DNA of 10,194 nt from an uncultured Aquincola sp. GTDB taxonomy: Bacteria; Pseudomonadota; Gammaproteobacteria; Burkholderiales; Burkholderiaceae. The stretch spans positions 1-10,194 of the forward strand of contig CAKZXL010000279.1 in assembly GCA_937883885.1 (NCBI GenBank), given 5' to 3'. The notes under the pieces were generated by a model, which had not been told where the DNA came from, made no database searches, and saw nothing but the letters and a program-made list of their open reading frames with translations. A program made the position numbers and the translations under genes. Positions 1-5,946 of this stretch are shown here, in pieces (position 1 is the stretch's first letter; every line of letters begins with the position of its first letter).

Positions 1-1
1 C

Positions 2-493
2 ATCAAGGGCATCCAGCCCGGTCCGCAGGTGATGACCAGCAACCCCGACCTGTTCTGGGGCCTGATCGCCAGCATGTGGATCGGCAACCTGATGCTGATC
101 ATCCTGAACCTGCCGCTGATCGGCATCTGGATCAAGCTGCTGACGGTGCCTTACCGGTTCCTGTTCCCGGCCATCATGGTGTTCTGCTGCATCGGCCTGT
201 ACACCCTGAACAACAACGCGTTCGACGTGTACATGGGCGCCGGATTCGCCATCGTGGGCTACATCTTCTACAAGCTGGGCTGCGAGCCCGCACCGCTGCT
301 GCTGGGCTTCATCCTGGGCCCGATGATGGAAGAAAACCTGCGCCGCGCGTTGCTGCTGTCGCGTGGCGACTGGAGCACCTTCATGACGCGTCCGCTGTCG
401 GCCGGTCTGCTGGTGGCCGCGGCGCTGATGGTGATCATCGTGCTGCTGCCTTCGGTCAAGAAGAAGCGCGAAGAGGCCTTCCAGGAAGAGTGA
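2..493 (+). CDS. tctA: Tripartite tricarboxylate transporter permease, TctA family (C-terminal part)
   Basis: Partial gene: the frame is open to the left edge, and 163 residues remain of a family that usually has about 500. TctA is the large inner-membrane permease of tripartite tricarboxylate transporters, working with a small membrane protein (TctB) and a periplasmic binding protein (TctC) to import citrate-like carboxylates. The visible part starts in the conserved GIQPGP segment. Several hydrophobic membrane spans follow, then the TctA hallmark stretch CEPAPLLLGFILGPMMEENL, a last hydrophobic helix, and a charged tail (VKKKREEAFQEE) ending at TGA 491-493. An internal GTG at 29 is not the true start, because homology continues upstream of it. 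Any tctB/tctC partners would lie outside the window. Family assignment is firm; the substrate cannot be read from this fragment. Confidence 0.92.
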   Translation: MKGIQPGPQVMTSNPDLFWGLIASMWIGNLMLIILNLPLIGIWIKLLTVPYRFLFPAIMVFCCIGLYTLNNNAFDVYMGAGFAIVGYIFYKLGCEPAPLLLGFILGPMMEENLRRALLLSRGDWSTFMTRPLSAGLLVAAALMVIIVLLPSVKKKREEAFQEE

Positions 494-538
494 TCCTGCG
501 GCTGCGGTCGGCCCTTTGTGTCTTTTTGTAAAGCCGTC

Positions 539-562
539 AACGGGGCGGGAACCCGCCTCGTT
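539..562 (+). terminator. Stem-loop downstream of tctA, possible weak terminator
   Basis: Arms 539-548 and 553-562 pair over 10 bp with one G-U wobble around the four-base loop GAAC. No U-tract follows on the plus strand, so it is not a canonical intrinsic terminator. A run of five T lies upstream at 522-526 without a convincing stem. It may serve as an mRNA 3'-end-stabilising hairpin, or may fold in the leader of the next gene. The rest of 494-618 shows nothing else I can support. Confidence 0.35.
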
Positions 563-618
563 GTGAAGGGGCCGCGGCACCAAACGCCGCGCCACCCAAG
601 TCACGCTGGAGCCCTACC

Positions 619-810
619 ATGAAGAAACTGATCGCCGCCGCTGCCGCTTCCATGATCGCTTTCGGCGCCTTCGCCGCCGACGCCGTGGCCCCGGCCGCCA
701 CCACCGCCACCCCGGCGGTGGCCACCGCCTCCAAGGCGCCTGCCAAGAAGCACGTCAAGCACGTCAAGCACAGCAAGAAGGCTTCGCACAAGAAGGCCAC
801 CACGGCCTGA
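619..810 (+). CDS. Small exported Ala/Lys/His-rich protein (63 aa), hypothetical
   Basis: A 63-residue protein with a clear Sec signal peptide: MKK, a hydrophobic core (LIAAAAASMIAFGAF), and a probable cleavage after AFA (about residue 19). The mature part is an Ala/Thr/Pro-rich segment followed by a strongly basic tail rich in Lys and His, with a HVKHVKH core. At DNA level this core is three near-identical 9-bp units (751-777). The start is supported by GGAG at 608-611, seven bases upstream. A strong terminator follows at 831-861, so the gene is probably its own transcription unit. The composition resembles acid-shock (Asr-like) periplasmic proteins of enterobacteria, but this is a compositional likeness and not proven homology. 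A role in periplasmic buffering, metal binding or envelope contact is conceivable; the function is unknown. Confidence 0.8.
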   Translation: MKKLIAAAAASMIAFGAFAADAVAPAATTATPAVATASKAPAKKHVKHVKHSKKASHKKATTA

Positions 811-830
811 TGCGCCGCAAGGCGGTCCAG

Positions 831-861
831 GAAGAACCCGGCTTCGGCCGGGTTCTTCTTT
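831..861 (+). terminator. Intrinsic terminator of the small exported protein gene
   Basis: A perfect 12-bp stem (831-842 with 847-858) closes on a TTCG tetraloop and is followed by TTT. It starts 20 bases after the stop of the small gene. The strong stem, stable tetraloop and T-run fit a Rho-independent terminator. The core GAACCCGGC-N4-GCCGGGTTC recurs at 2638-2659. Confidence 0.85.
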
Positions 862-888
862 GGAGCCGGCCAAGAGTCAGTGTTTCGG

Positions 889-931
889 ATTAATGACATC
901 AATGACACTCAATGTGTCATTAATGTTTATT
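889..931 (+). promoter_or_regulatory. AT-rich operator-like repeats and candidate promoter upstream of the GMC oxidoreductase gene
   Basis: ATTAATGACA (889-898) and its exact reverse complement TGTCATTAAT (915-924) form a 10-bp inverted repeat. A further AATGACAC (901-908) pairs exactly with GTGTCATT (914-921). There are thus three half-sites: two direct and one inverted. The stretch is very AT-rich against its surroundings. A candidate sigma-70 promoter overlaps it: -35 ATGACA (902-907), an 18-base spacer, and -10 TTTATT (926-931). Half-sites over the -35 would suit a repressor or dimeric activator. The regulator is unknown and no regulator gene is adjacent. The repeats are directly seen; the promoter assignment is inference. 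Confidence 0.5.
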
Positions 932-932
932 T

Positions 933-971
933 CGGTGGATCATCGCAGTCCCTTGACTCGTCGATCCACCG
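933..971 (+). promoter_or_regulatory. Long hairpin immediately upstream of the GMC gene start
   Basis: CGGTGGATC (933-941) and GATCCACCG (963-971) are perfect 9-bp inverted repeats. Inside them, 942-950 and 955-962 also pair imperfectly (AGTC with GACT at the tip), so the whole 39 bases can fold with a short CCTT loop. The structure ends four bases before the GTG start at 975 and would occupy the ribosome-binding region. It could be a translational control hairpin, a DNA operator, or both. No U-tract follows, so a terminator is unlikely. Confidence 0.5.
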
Positions 972-974
972 AAC

Positions 975-2585
975 GTGAAACGTCGTGACCTGCTGAAGCA
1001 TTTGGGCCTGGGCTCGGCCGCTGCCGGCCTGCCTCTCACCTCGCAAGCCCTGCTGCTGCCGCGTGACTACCGCGGCATCGTCCCCGAGATTTATGCCAGC
1101 GCGCCGACGCCGCCGGCGCACACGCGGGCCATCGTCATCGGCTCGGGCTTTGGCGGCGCCATCTCGGCCCTGCGGCTGGCACAGGCCGGCATCACCGCCA
1201 CGGTGCTCGAGCGTGGCTTCCAGTGGCCCAACCACCCCACGCGCGAGATCTTCACGCAGGACACGCTGCCCGATGGCCGCGGCTTCTGGTTCCGCGACCG
1301 CAGCAAGTACGTGTTCGGCGTGCCCGGCCTGCCGATCGACCGCTTCGGCGGCGTGCTGGACGTGAGCGAGTTCGAGAACATGGACGTGTGGCGCGGCGCC
1401 TGCGTCGGTGGCGGCTCGGTGGTGTTCACCGGCGTGATGATCCAGCCGCAGCAGCGCTAGTTCGACGCGCTGTTCGGCGGCACGGTGTCGTACGCCGAGA
1501 TGAACGCCACCTACTACCCGCGTGTGCGGCAGATGCTGCGGCTCAGCGCCATGCCGTCCGACGTCTACCAGTCCTTGCCCTTCAGCCATTCGCGCCGCTG
1601 GGACAGCGACATGCGCAAGGCCGGTTATGCGCCCACGCCGGTGGACGGCATCTGGAACTGGAACGTGGTGCGCCAGGAGCTGGCCGGCACTTCGCGGCCT
1701 TCGTGCACCGTCGGGCTGTCCAACTTCGGCAATTCCAACGGCGCCAAGTTCGACCTCAACCAGAACTACCTGAAGCAGGCCCAGGCCACCGGCCGCGTGG
1801 GCGTGTACCCCGGCCACGAGGTGCGCCGCATCTACCGCGACGGTACCCGCTACCTGCTGGAAGTGGCCAAGCGCAGCCCCGACGGCACGCTGCTGGCCAG
1901 CTGGAACCTCACCTGCGACATGCTGTTCCTGGCGGCCGGCTCCATCGGCACGTCGGAGCTGCTGGTGCGGGCCAAGGCACTGGGCGACCTGCCGCTGCTC
2001 AACGAGCACGTGGGCCGCGGCTGGGGCACCAATGGCGACAGCGCGGTGGCCCGCGTCGGCGCCTTCGACCTGGGCGTGACCACCGGCTCGGCCTGCGCTT
2101 CGATGATCCACGACACCAGCGGCGGCCTGCCCGTCACGCTGGAGAACTGGTACGCCCCGGGCGTGCCGCTGAGCGTGGGCCTGGGCCCCAGCCTGGGCAT
2201 GAGCTTCGACACCACCAACCGCGGCAGCTTCGTCTACGACGCGGCCACCGACCGCGCGCGGCTGCTGTGGCCGGCCGCAGGCAACAACGACACCGTGGCC
2301 GCGATGCGGGCGGTGAACAACCGCATCGCGCAGCGGTCGTTGACGCTGCCGGCCAACGTGCCGCCGCTGCTCAAGGACGTGGATGCCTCCTTCACCGGAC
2401 ACCCGCTGGGCGGCGCGGTGATCGGCAAGGCCACCGACGCCTATGGCCGGGTGCTCAACTACCCGCAGCTGTATGTGATGGACGGCGCGGCCATTCCCGG
2501 CAACACCGGGGCGGTCAATCCGTCGCTCACCATCTCGGCGCTGGCCGAGCGCAACATCGAGCGCATCATCGCGGCGGGCGGCTGA
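975..2585 (+). pseudogene. Tat-exported GMC oxidoreductase, cholesterol-oxidase-like, interrupted by an in-frame amber codon
   Basis: One frame of 537 codons encodes a flavoprotein close in layout to class I (Streptomyces/Brevibacterium-type) cholesterol oxidases, but TAG replaces codon 162, splitting it into 975-1460 and 1485-2585 (next GTG). Seen: a twin-arginine signal (RRDLLK, residues 3-8), a Rossmann FAD motif GSGFGG (56-61), the GMC glycine motif CVGGGS (143-148), and at the C-terminus HPLGG and AVNPSLTISALAERN. From my memory of Streptomyces ChoA, the catalytic Glu, His and Asn correspond to E390, H476 and N515 here, and the amber codon falls at the Tyr of its S-Y-F segment. Everything after the stop keeps the same frame, codon bias and conserved residues, so decay is very recent, or the TAG is a sequencing error or is suppressed. 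The GTG at 975 is the only plausible start after an upstream in-frame TGA (954-956). The steroid substrate is inferred; other hydroxyl oxidations are possible. Confidence 0.85.
1458..1460 (+). other. In-frame TAG interrupting the GMC oxidoreductase gene
   Basis: The codon lies between CAGCAGCGC and TTCGACGCG. Conserved sequence continues in the same frame on both sides, and a single base change from TAC or TAT (Tyr) would explain it. The next in-frame start (GTG 1485) lacks a good ribosome-binding site, and a product from it would lack the FAD-binding domain. Confidence 0.9.
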
Positions 2586-2637
2586 GGCGTCAGCCTTCCA
2601 GCCTTCCCGGCCCGGCAAGCCCGGCTTGGCGCATGAC

Positions 2638-2665
2638 GAACCCGGCCCAAGCCGGGTTCTTCCTT
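2638..2665 (+). terminator. Terminator-like hairpin after the GMC gene, with an alternative upstream pairing
   Basis: GAACCCGGC (2638-2646) and GCCGGGTTC (2651-2659) pair perfectly over 9 bp around CCAA and are followed by the T-rich TTCCTT. The distal arm plus loop, CCAAGCCGGG (2647-2656), can instead pair perfectly with CCCGGCTTGG (2620-2629), which would destroy the terminator. The arrangement is attenuator-like, but GC-rich repetition could produce it by chance. Confidence 0.6.
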
Positions 2666-2673
2666 GCCTGGCC

Positions 2674-2679
2674 TATAGT
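2674..2679 (+). promoter_or_regulatory. Candidate -10 element close to the EamA gene start
   Basis: TATAGT stands out in a GC-rich context. It ends nine bases before the ATG at 2689, so a transcript would begin at or a few bases before the start codon and could be leaderless. This fits the lack of a Shine-Dalgarno sequence. No recognisable -35 is found at the usual distance, so the call is weak. Confidence 0.3.
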
Positions 2680-2688
2680 GCCCGGCCG

Positions 2689-3624
2689 ATGTCTTCTTCC
2701 CCACCACGGGCCACGCCCGCTGCCGCTGGCACCGCCGCGGCACCCTCCGCCGTCTGGCCCGGGCTGCTGCTGGCCAGTGCCGGGGCCATTGCGTTCTCGG
2801 GCAAGGCCATCGTGGCCAAGCTGATGTACCGCCATGGGGTGGACGCGGTGCAGGTGCTGTTCCTGCGCATGCTGCTGGCCATGCCGCTGTTCATGCTGCT
2901 GGCCTGGTGGGCCGGCCGCGGCAAGCCGCCGCTGTCGCGCCGCGACTGGGGCACGGTGCTGCTGCTGGGCTTCACCGGCTACTACCTGGCCAGCTTTCTG
3001 GACTTTCTCGGGCTGCAGTACATCAGCGCCAGCCTGGAGCGGCTGATCCTGTACCTCAACCCCACCATCGTGCTGCTGATCGGCTGGGTGGTGTACCGCC
3101 GCCGCGTGAGCGCGCGGCAGTTGGTGGCGCTGGCGGTGGGTTATGCCGGCGTGGCGATCGTCTTCGGCCGTGAGCTGAGCTTCGAAGGCCCGCGCGTGGC
3201 CCTGGGAACCGCGCTGGTGTTTGGCAGCGCGGTCGGCTATGCGGTGTACCTGGTGCTCAGTGGCGAGGCGGTGCGCCGCCTGGGGTCGGCCCGGCTCAGC
3301 GGCCTGGCCAGCAGCGTGGCCTGCGTGCTGTGCATCGTGCAGTTCTTCGTGCTGCGGCCGGTGTCGGCGCTGCAGGTGCCCGAGCCGGTGCTGTGGATGA
3401 GCCTGCTCAATGCCACGGTGTGCACCGTGGCCCCGGTGCTGATGGTGATGATGGCCATCGAGCGCATCGGCGCCTCGATGGCTTCGCAGGTGGGCATGAT
3501 CGGCCCCATGAGCACGCTGGCCATGGGCATCGTGATCCTGGGCGAGCCCTTCACGCCCTGGCTGGCGGTGGGCACGGCCCTGGTGCTGGGCGGTGTGTGG
3601 TTGTTGACACGTTGGAGGACATGA
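2689..3624 (+). CDS. EamA-family (DMT superfamily) transporter, intact
   Basis: A 311-residue inner-membrane permease of the drug/metabolite transporter superfamily, usual length for the family. About ten hydrophobic segments fall into two EamA halves. The first half has SGKAIVAKLMYRHGVDAVQVLFLRML. The second ends in the typical ILGEPFTPWLAVGTALVLGGVWLL. The ATG at 2689 is chosen because translation from the upstream in-frame TTG at 2626 would run through the terminator hairpin. No clear ribosome-binding site precedes it. The stop (TGA 3622-3624) lies just before the SDR start at 3627 and downstream of that gene's ribosome-binding site, so the genes are almost certainly cotranscribed. The substrate is unknown; DMT members export or import small metabolites and cannot be typed from sequence alone. 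Confidence 0.9.
   Translation: MSSSPPRATPAAAGTAAAPSAVWPGLLLASAGAIAFSGKAIVAKLMYRHGVDAVQVLFLRMLLAMPLFMLLAWWAGRGKPPLSRRDWGTVLLLGFTGYYLASFLDFLGLQYISASLERLILYLNPTIVLLIGWVVYRRRVSARQLVALAVGYAGVAIVFGRELSFEGPRVALGTALVFGSAVGYAVYLVLSGEAVRRLGSARLSGLASSVACVLCIVQFFVLRPVSALQVPEPVLWMSLLNATVCTVAPVLMVMMAIERIGASMASQVGMIGPMSTLAMGIVILGEPFTPWLAVGTALVLGGVWLLTRWRT
3614..3618 (+). promoter_or_regulatory. Ribosome-binding site that fixes the SDR start
   Basis: GGAGG lies inside the 3' end of the EamA gene. It is two bases from the ATG at 3621 but eight from the ATG at 3627, so the latter is the better start. Its position means that translation of the two genes is likely coupled. Confidence 0.7.
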
Positions 3625-3626
3625 CG

Positions 3627-4415
3627 ATGGATTTGGGATTGGCAGGCAAGTGGGCGCTGGTGTGCGCCGCCAGCAAGGGTCTGGGCCGCGGCTGCGCCGA
3701 GGCCTTGGTGCGCGAAGGCGTGAACGTGACCATCACCGCCCGCGGTGAAGAAGCGCTGCAGGCCACCGCGGCCGCGCTGCGTGCGCTGAACCCGGCGGTG
3801 CAGGTGAAGGCCGTGGCCGGCGACATCACCACCGCCGATGGCCGGGCCCAGGCGCTGGCCGCCTGCCCGCAGGTGGACATCCTGGTCAACAACGCCGGCG
3901 GCCCGCCGCCGGGCGACTTCCGCAGCTGGGACCGCGAGGCCTGGATCGCGGCGCTGGATGCCAACATGCTCACGCCCATCGAGCTGATCAAGGCCACGGT
4001 CGATGGCATGGCCGAGCGCGGCTTCGGCCGCGTGGTCAACATCACCTCGGGTGCGGTGAAGGCGCCGATCGACGTGCTGGGCCTGTCCAACGGCGCACGC
4101 AGCGGGCTCACCGGCTTCGTGGCCGGGCTGGCCCGTCAGTCGCGGCTGGCCGGCCGCAACGTCACGCTCAACAACCTGCTGCCCGGTGCCTTCGACACCG
4201 ACCGCCTGCGCAAGACCATGCAGGCGGGCGCGGCCAAGAGCGGCGTGAGCGTGGACGACATGGCCGACCGCCGCCGCCAGGGCATCCCGGCGCAGCGCTT
4301 CGGCAGCGCCGAGGAGTTCGGTGCGATCTGCGCCTTCATGTGCAGCGCACAGGCGGGTTATCTGACGGGTCAGAATATCCTGCTCGACGGCGGCGCCTAC
4401 CCCGGCACCTTCTGA
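3627..4415 (+). CDS. SDR-family oxidoreductase, 3-oxoacyl-ACP-reductase-like with a non-canonical active site
   Basis: A 262-residue Rossmann-fold protein of short-chain dehydrogenase length. Seen: an N-terminal nucleotide-binding loop CAASKGLGRG (13-22), a variant of TGxxxGxG; GDI (65-67); NNAG (88-91); Asn113; and Ser141 (NITSG), the usual catalytic Ser. Thirteen residues after Ser141, where Tyr of YxxxK is expected, stands Ser154, and the Lys position is Arg158 (SNGAR). The C-terminal part has PG (187-188) and the common LTGQNILLDGGAY ending. I recall a described BKR-like SDR subgroup that departs from both the NAD motif and the catalytic tetrad, and this protein fits it. The fold is certain; catalysis of a normal ketoreduction is doubtful. 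It sits between an EamA transporter and a GST, probably in one operon. Confidence 0.9.
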   Translation: MDLGLAGKWALVCAASKGLGRGCAEALVREGVNVTITARGEEALQATAAALRALNPAVQVKAVAGDITTADGRAQALAACPQVDILVNNAGGPPPGDFRSWDREAWIAALDANMLTPIELIKATVDGMAERGFGRVVNITSGAVKAPIDVLGLSNGARSGLTGFVAGLARQSRLAGRNVTLNNLLPGAFDTDRLRKTMQAGAAKSGVSVDDMADRRRQGIPAQRFGSAEEFGAICAFMCSAQAGYLTGQNILLDGGAYPGTF

Positions 4416-4446
4416 ATCTGCCGCCGCCCAACGCCAGGAGAAGTTC

Positions 4447-5085
4447 ATGGCCAGTGGCGAACATGTGTTGTACGGCTATGCAGGCAGCGGCTCGGCCGCG
4501 GTGGAAGCAGCGCTGCTGCAGGCCGGCCTGCCTTTCCGCGTGGTGGACGCGGCCACCTGGGACGGCGCCTCGGCGCTGGACGAACTGCGCACGGCCAACC
4601 CGCTGCAGCAGATTCCGGCGCTGCGCTGGCCCGACGGCCAGGTGATGAGCGAAAGCGCCGCCATCCTGATCGAGCTGGGGCTGCGCCACCCGGCCAGCGG
4701 CCTGCTGCCGGCCGATGCCGCCGCACGGGCCCAGGCCATCCGCGGCCTGGTCTACATCGTGGCCAACTGCTATGCGGCCATCGGCATCATCGACTACCCC
4801 GAGCGCTGGTGCAGCCCGGCCGAGCCGGCGCACTGCGAAGCGGTGAAGGCCGGCGCCCGCCAGCGCCTGCATGCGCTGTGGGAGGTGTTTGCCGACACCT
4901 TCAGCGGCACGCCCTGGCTCAGCGGCGAACGGCTGGGCGCGCTGGATCTGCTGGCGGCCGTGGTGTCGAAATGGTCGGGCGCGCGAGCCCACCTGGCCAC
5001 CGCTCGCCCGGCCTTCAGCGCGCTGATGAGCCGCATCGACCAGGACCCGGGCGTGGCGCCGGTGTTTGCGCGGCACTGGCGCTGA
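4447..5085 (+). CDS. Glutathione S-transferase-like protein
   Basis: A 212-residue protein with GST architecture. The N-terminal thioredoxin-like domain (about 1-80) has a Ser-rich turn after the first strand (YAGSGS, 11-16), the cis-proline segment QQIPAL (54-59) and the glutathione-binding SES-AAI motif (68-73). An all-helical C-terminal domain follows, with a WLSGERLGALDLLAAVV segment matching the GST N-capping region. The family conjugates glutathione to electrophiles or uses it in dehalogenation, isomerisation or reduction. AGGAG at 4436-4440 lies six bases before the ATG. The gene starts 31 bases after the SDR stop, so the EamA-SDR-GST trio is probably one operon. It ends six bases from the oppositely oriented CMD gene with no terminator visible. 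Confidence 0.88.
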   Translation: MASGEHVLYGYAGSGSAAVEAALLQAGLPFRVVDAATWDGASALDELRTANPLQQIPALRWPDGQVMSESAAILIELGLRHPASGLLPADAAARAQAIRGLVYIVANCYAAIGIIDYPERWCSPAEPAHCEAVKAGARQRLHALWEVFADTFSGTPWLSGERLGALDLLAAVVSKWSGARAHLATARPAFSALMSRIDQDPGVAPVFARHWR

Positions 5086-5091
5086 GCGGCT

Positions 5092-5880
5092 TCAGTCCAG
5101 GGTGGGACGCTCGGCCAGCACCTGCTGTGCCAGCAACACGCCATTGATGGCCGCCGGAAATCCGGCGTAAGCGGCGATGTGCATCAGCGCCTCCGTCATC
5201 TGCGCGGGCGTGCCGCCCACGTTCAGCAGCCCGTGCAGGTGCACCCGCAGTTGCGGCGCGGCAGTACCCATGGCCGCCAGCGCGGCCACCGTGGCAAGCT
5301 CACGCTGCAGCAGCGTGAGGCCTGGGCGGGTGTAGACGTCGCCGAACGCGAACTCGATGATGAAGCGGCCGAGGTCGGGCGCGATGGCCGCCAGTGAGGC
5401 GATGACCTGCTCGCCGGCATGGCCGTCGATGGCCTGCAGCGCCTGCCAGCCGGCCCGGTAGCGGTCGGCTTGGGGCGGCACCGGCGGCGCGGCGGGCTCA
5501 GGCGCCTCGCCCCGCGCCCGGAACACCTCCTGCGCGGCGAAGAGGCCGTTGAGCGCCGCCGGAAAGCCGGCGTACACCGCCAGGTGCAGCATCAGCTCGA
5601 CGATCTCCTGCGGGCTGCAACCCACGTTCAACGCGCCGCCGATGTGGAATTGCAGCTGCGGCCGCGCGTTGCCCAGGGCGGCCAGCGCCGCCACCGTGAC
5701 CAGCTGGCGCTGCGGCAGCGTGAGCTGCGGCCGGGTGTACAGCTGGCCATAGACGAAGCTCACCGCCATCGTGGCCAGATCGGGCGCCAGCGGCGCCAGG
5801 GCATCGAACAAGCTGGGGTGGTCGCAGCCTTCCAGCTGCTGCAGCAGGGCCAGGCCCTGGTCGAAGGTGGGGTGTGTCAT
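5092..5880 (-). CDS. Tandem carboxymuconolactone decarboxylase (CMD) domain protein
   Basis: A 262-residue protein made of two homologous CMD/AhpD-like domains (about 25-120 and 155-255) joined by a Pro/Ala-rich linker. The repeats are offset by 135 residues: LTLPQRQLVTVAALAALG aligns with LTLLQRELATVAALAAMG, and VYAGFPAALNG with AYAGFPAAING. Both keep the conserved His residues of the family (FHIGGALNVG, VHLHGLLNVG). The CxxC of AhpD peroxidases is absent, so it is closer to PcaC-type decarboxylase/lactonase-like proteins. The ATG at 5880 (MTHPTF) is preferred over an upstream start at 5922, which would add a low-complexity 14-residue extension reaching close to the LysR box. The ribosome-binding site is weak. 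It is transcribed divergently from the LysR gene, its probable regulator. Confidence 0.9.
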   Translation of the reverse strand: MTHPTFDQGLALLQQLEGCDHPSLFDALAPLAPDLATMAVSFVYGQLYTRPQLTLPQRQLVTVAALAALGNARPQLQFHIGGALNVGCSPQEIVELMLHLAVYAGFPAALNGLFAAQEVFRARGEAPEPAAPPVPPQADRYRAGWQALQAIDGHAGEQVIASLAAIAPDLGRFIIEFAFGDVYTRPGLTLLQRELATVAALAAMGTAAPQLRVHLHGLLNVGGTPAQMTEALMHIAAYAGFPAAINGVLLAQQVLAERPTLD

Positions 5881-5927
5881 GCCTGCACCGTAGCGGCGCG
5901 CCAGGCTCGCCGCCAATGCCATTTGTC

Positions 5928-5946
5928 TGATACCTTGTGCGCATCA
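5928..5946. promoter_or_regulatory. Candidate LysR-type regulator binding site (T-N11-A box)
   Basis: TGAT (5928-5931) and ATCA (5943-5946) are perfect dyad arms 11 bases apart, matching the classic T-N11-A LysR box with flanking symmetry. It is the only such dyad I noticed in the 89-bp divergent region. Its centre is about 57 bases from the CMD start and 33 from the LysR start. This placement suits control of the CMD gene with autoregulation of the LysR gene. Confidence 0.55.

Noticed and set aside
751..777. Tandem 9-bp repeats as a CRISPR or VNTR array
   Set aside because: Three in-frame units of 9 bp inside a coding tail, with no spacers. This is protein-level low complexity.
953..958. 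TTGACT as a -35 box for the GMC gene
   Set aside because: The matching -10 would fall inside the coding region at about 976-981, where no TATAAT-like sequence occurs.
1458..1460. TAG read as pyrrolysine
   Set aside because: Nothing in the window indicates a pyrrolysine system, the family has Tyr at this place, and the host appears to be an ordinary betaproteobacterium. A point mutation or sequence error is simpler.
1461..2585. Independent functional gene restarting at GTG 1485
   Set aside because: No convincing ribosome-binding site, and the product would lack the FAD-binding domain and export signal that the chemistry needs.
927..2618. Long minus-strand open frame of 563 codons opposite the GMC gene
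   Set aside because: It is an antisense shadow of a GC-rich gene. The product is a low-complexity Arg/Ala/His/Gly-rich sequence with no recognisable fold, while the plus strand has clear conserved motifs.
1223..2824. Plus-strand 533-codon open frame that crosses the amber site
   Set aside because: It is the alternative frame of the GMC gene, rich in Arg, Ala, Pro and Gly with no motifs, and runs past the terminator into the next gene.
3237..4448. Minus-strand 403-codon open frame opposite EamA and SDR
   Set aside because: A compositional shadow; both plus-strand genes have recognisable domains and matching codon bias.
5151..5641. Similar segments about 405 bp apart suggesting a DNA duplication
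   Set aside because: They fall at the same place in the two CMD domains and reflect an old internal domain repeat known for the family.
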